From Clostridia bacterium (GTDB taxonomy: Bacteria > Bacillota > Clostridia > Christensenellales > CAG-314): a DNA stretch of 5,389 nucleotides. The translations under genes were made by a program, and so were the position numbers. The notes under the pieces are model-generated. The model made no database searches. It worked only from the letters and a program-made list of their open reading frames with translations, and had not been told where the DNA came from. The stretch covers positions 1 through 5,389 of the forward strand of contig JAQUSX010000067.1 of the NCBI GenBank assembly GCA_028710055.1. Direction: 5' to 3'. Below are positions 5,379 to 5,389 of the stretch, piece after piece (the stretch's first letter is position 1; the number at the start of each line of letters is the position of its first letter).

Positions 5379-5389
5379 TTTATTTTTCT

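Noticed and set aside
1..5389. A defence island or new immune system built from the deaminase, HD and Nudix genes
   Set aside because: The genes are on different strands and in separate transcription units, with no nuclease, sensor, cyclase, toxin or mobile element nearby; only the HD-Nudix pair is linked.
1..5389. TGA recoded to tryptophan (none of the six genes ends in TGA)
   Set aside because: The tryptophan codons checked are TGG and no gene has an in-frame TGA; six stops (four TAA, two TAG) are too few to mean anything in AT-rich DNA.

Overview
This 5.4-kb stretch looks like ordinary chromosomal DNA of a low-GC bacterium, most likely a member of the Bacillota (Clostridia-like). The grounds are the AT-rich intergenic regions, strong AGGAG-type ribosome binding sites, sigma-A promoters with extended -10 elements, compact stem-plus-T-tract terminators, and protein families (COG1092, COG5015 and a clostridial-style Nudix enzyme) that are common there. 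The standard bacterial code fits: all tryptophan codons I checked are TGG and no TGA interrupts a gene. The phylum is an inference; there is no rRNA or other marker to test it.

Layout from left to right: (1) the C-terminal two thirds of a cytidine deaminase-family gene on + (1-308); (2) a bidirectional terminator (about 409-445) between it and the convergent gene; (3) a small flavin-binding split-barrel protein of the pyridoxamine-phosphate-oxidase-like COG5015 family on - (start best placed at 869, stop at 477); (4) a divergent promoter region (894-977) firing both ways; (5) an RlmI-type 23S rRNA cytosine methyltransferase on + (start best placed at 998, stop at 2173); (6) a second bidirectional terminator (2204-2240) whose T-tract runs into the stop codon of the convergent gene; (7) a large beta-lactamase-fold serine hydrolase with an extra C-terminal region on - (2238-3986), with its own promoter at 4044-4072; (8) an AT-rich gap without a gene; (9) a two-gene operon on -, an HD-domain hydrolase (5378 to 4737) followed by a Nudix hydrolase (4687 to 4175), whose promoter lies beyond the right edge.

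The genes do not form one pathway. Several are small metabolic or house-cleaning enzymes (a deaminase, a flavin protein, Nudix and HD hydrolases) beside an rRNA modification enzyme and a serine hydrolase of unknown substrate. I found no mobile element, CRISPR array, tRNA, rRNA, riboswitch or recognisable defence system. The points most worth a second look are the back-to-back promoters with extremely short leaders, the serine hydrolase without an export signal and with an unassigned C-terminal third, and the HD-Nudix pair.
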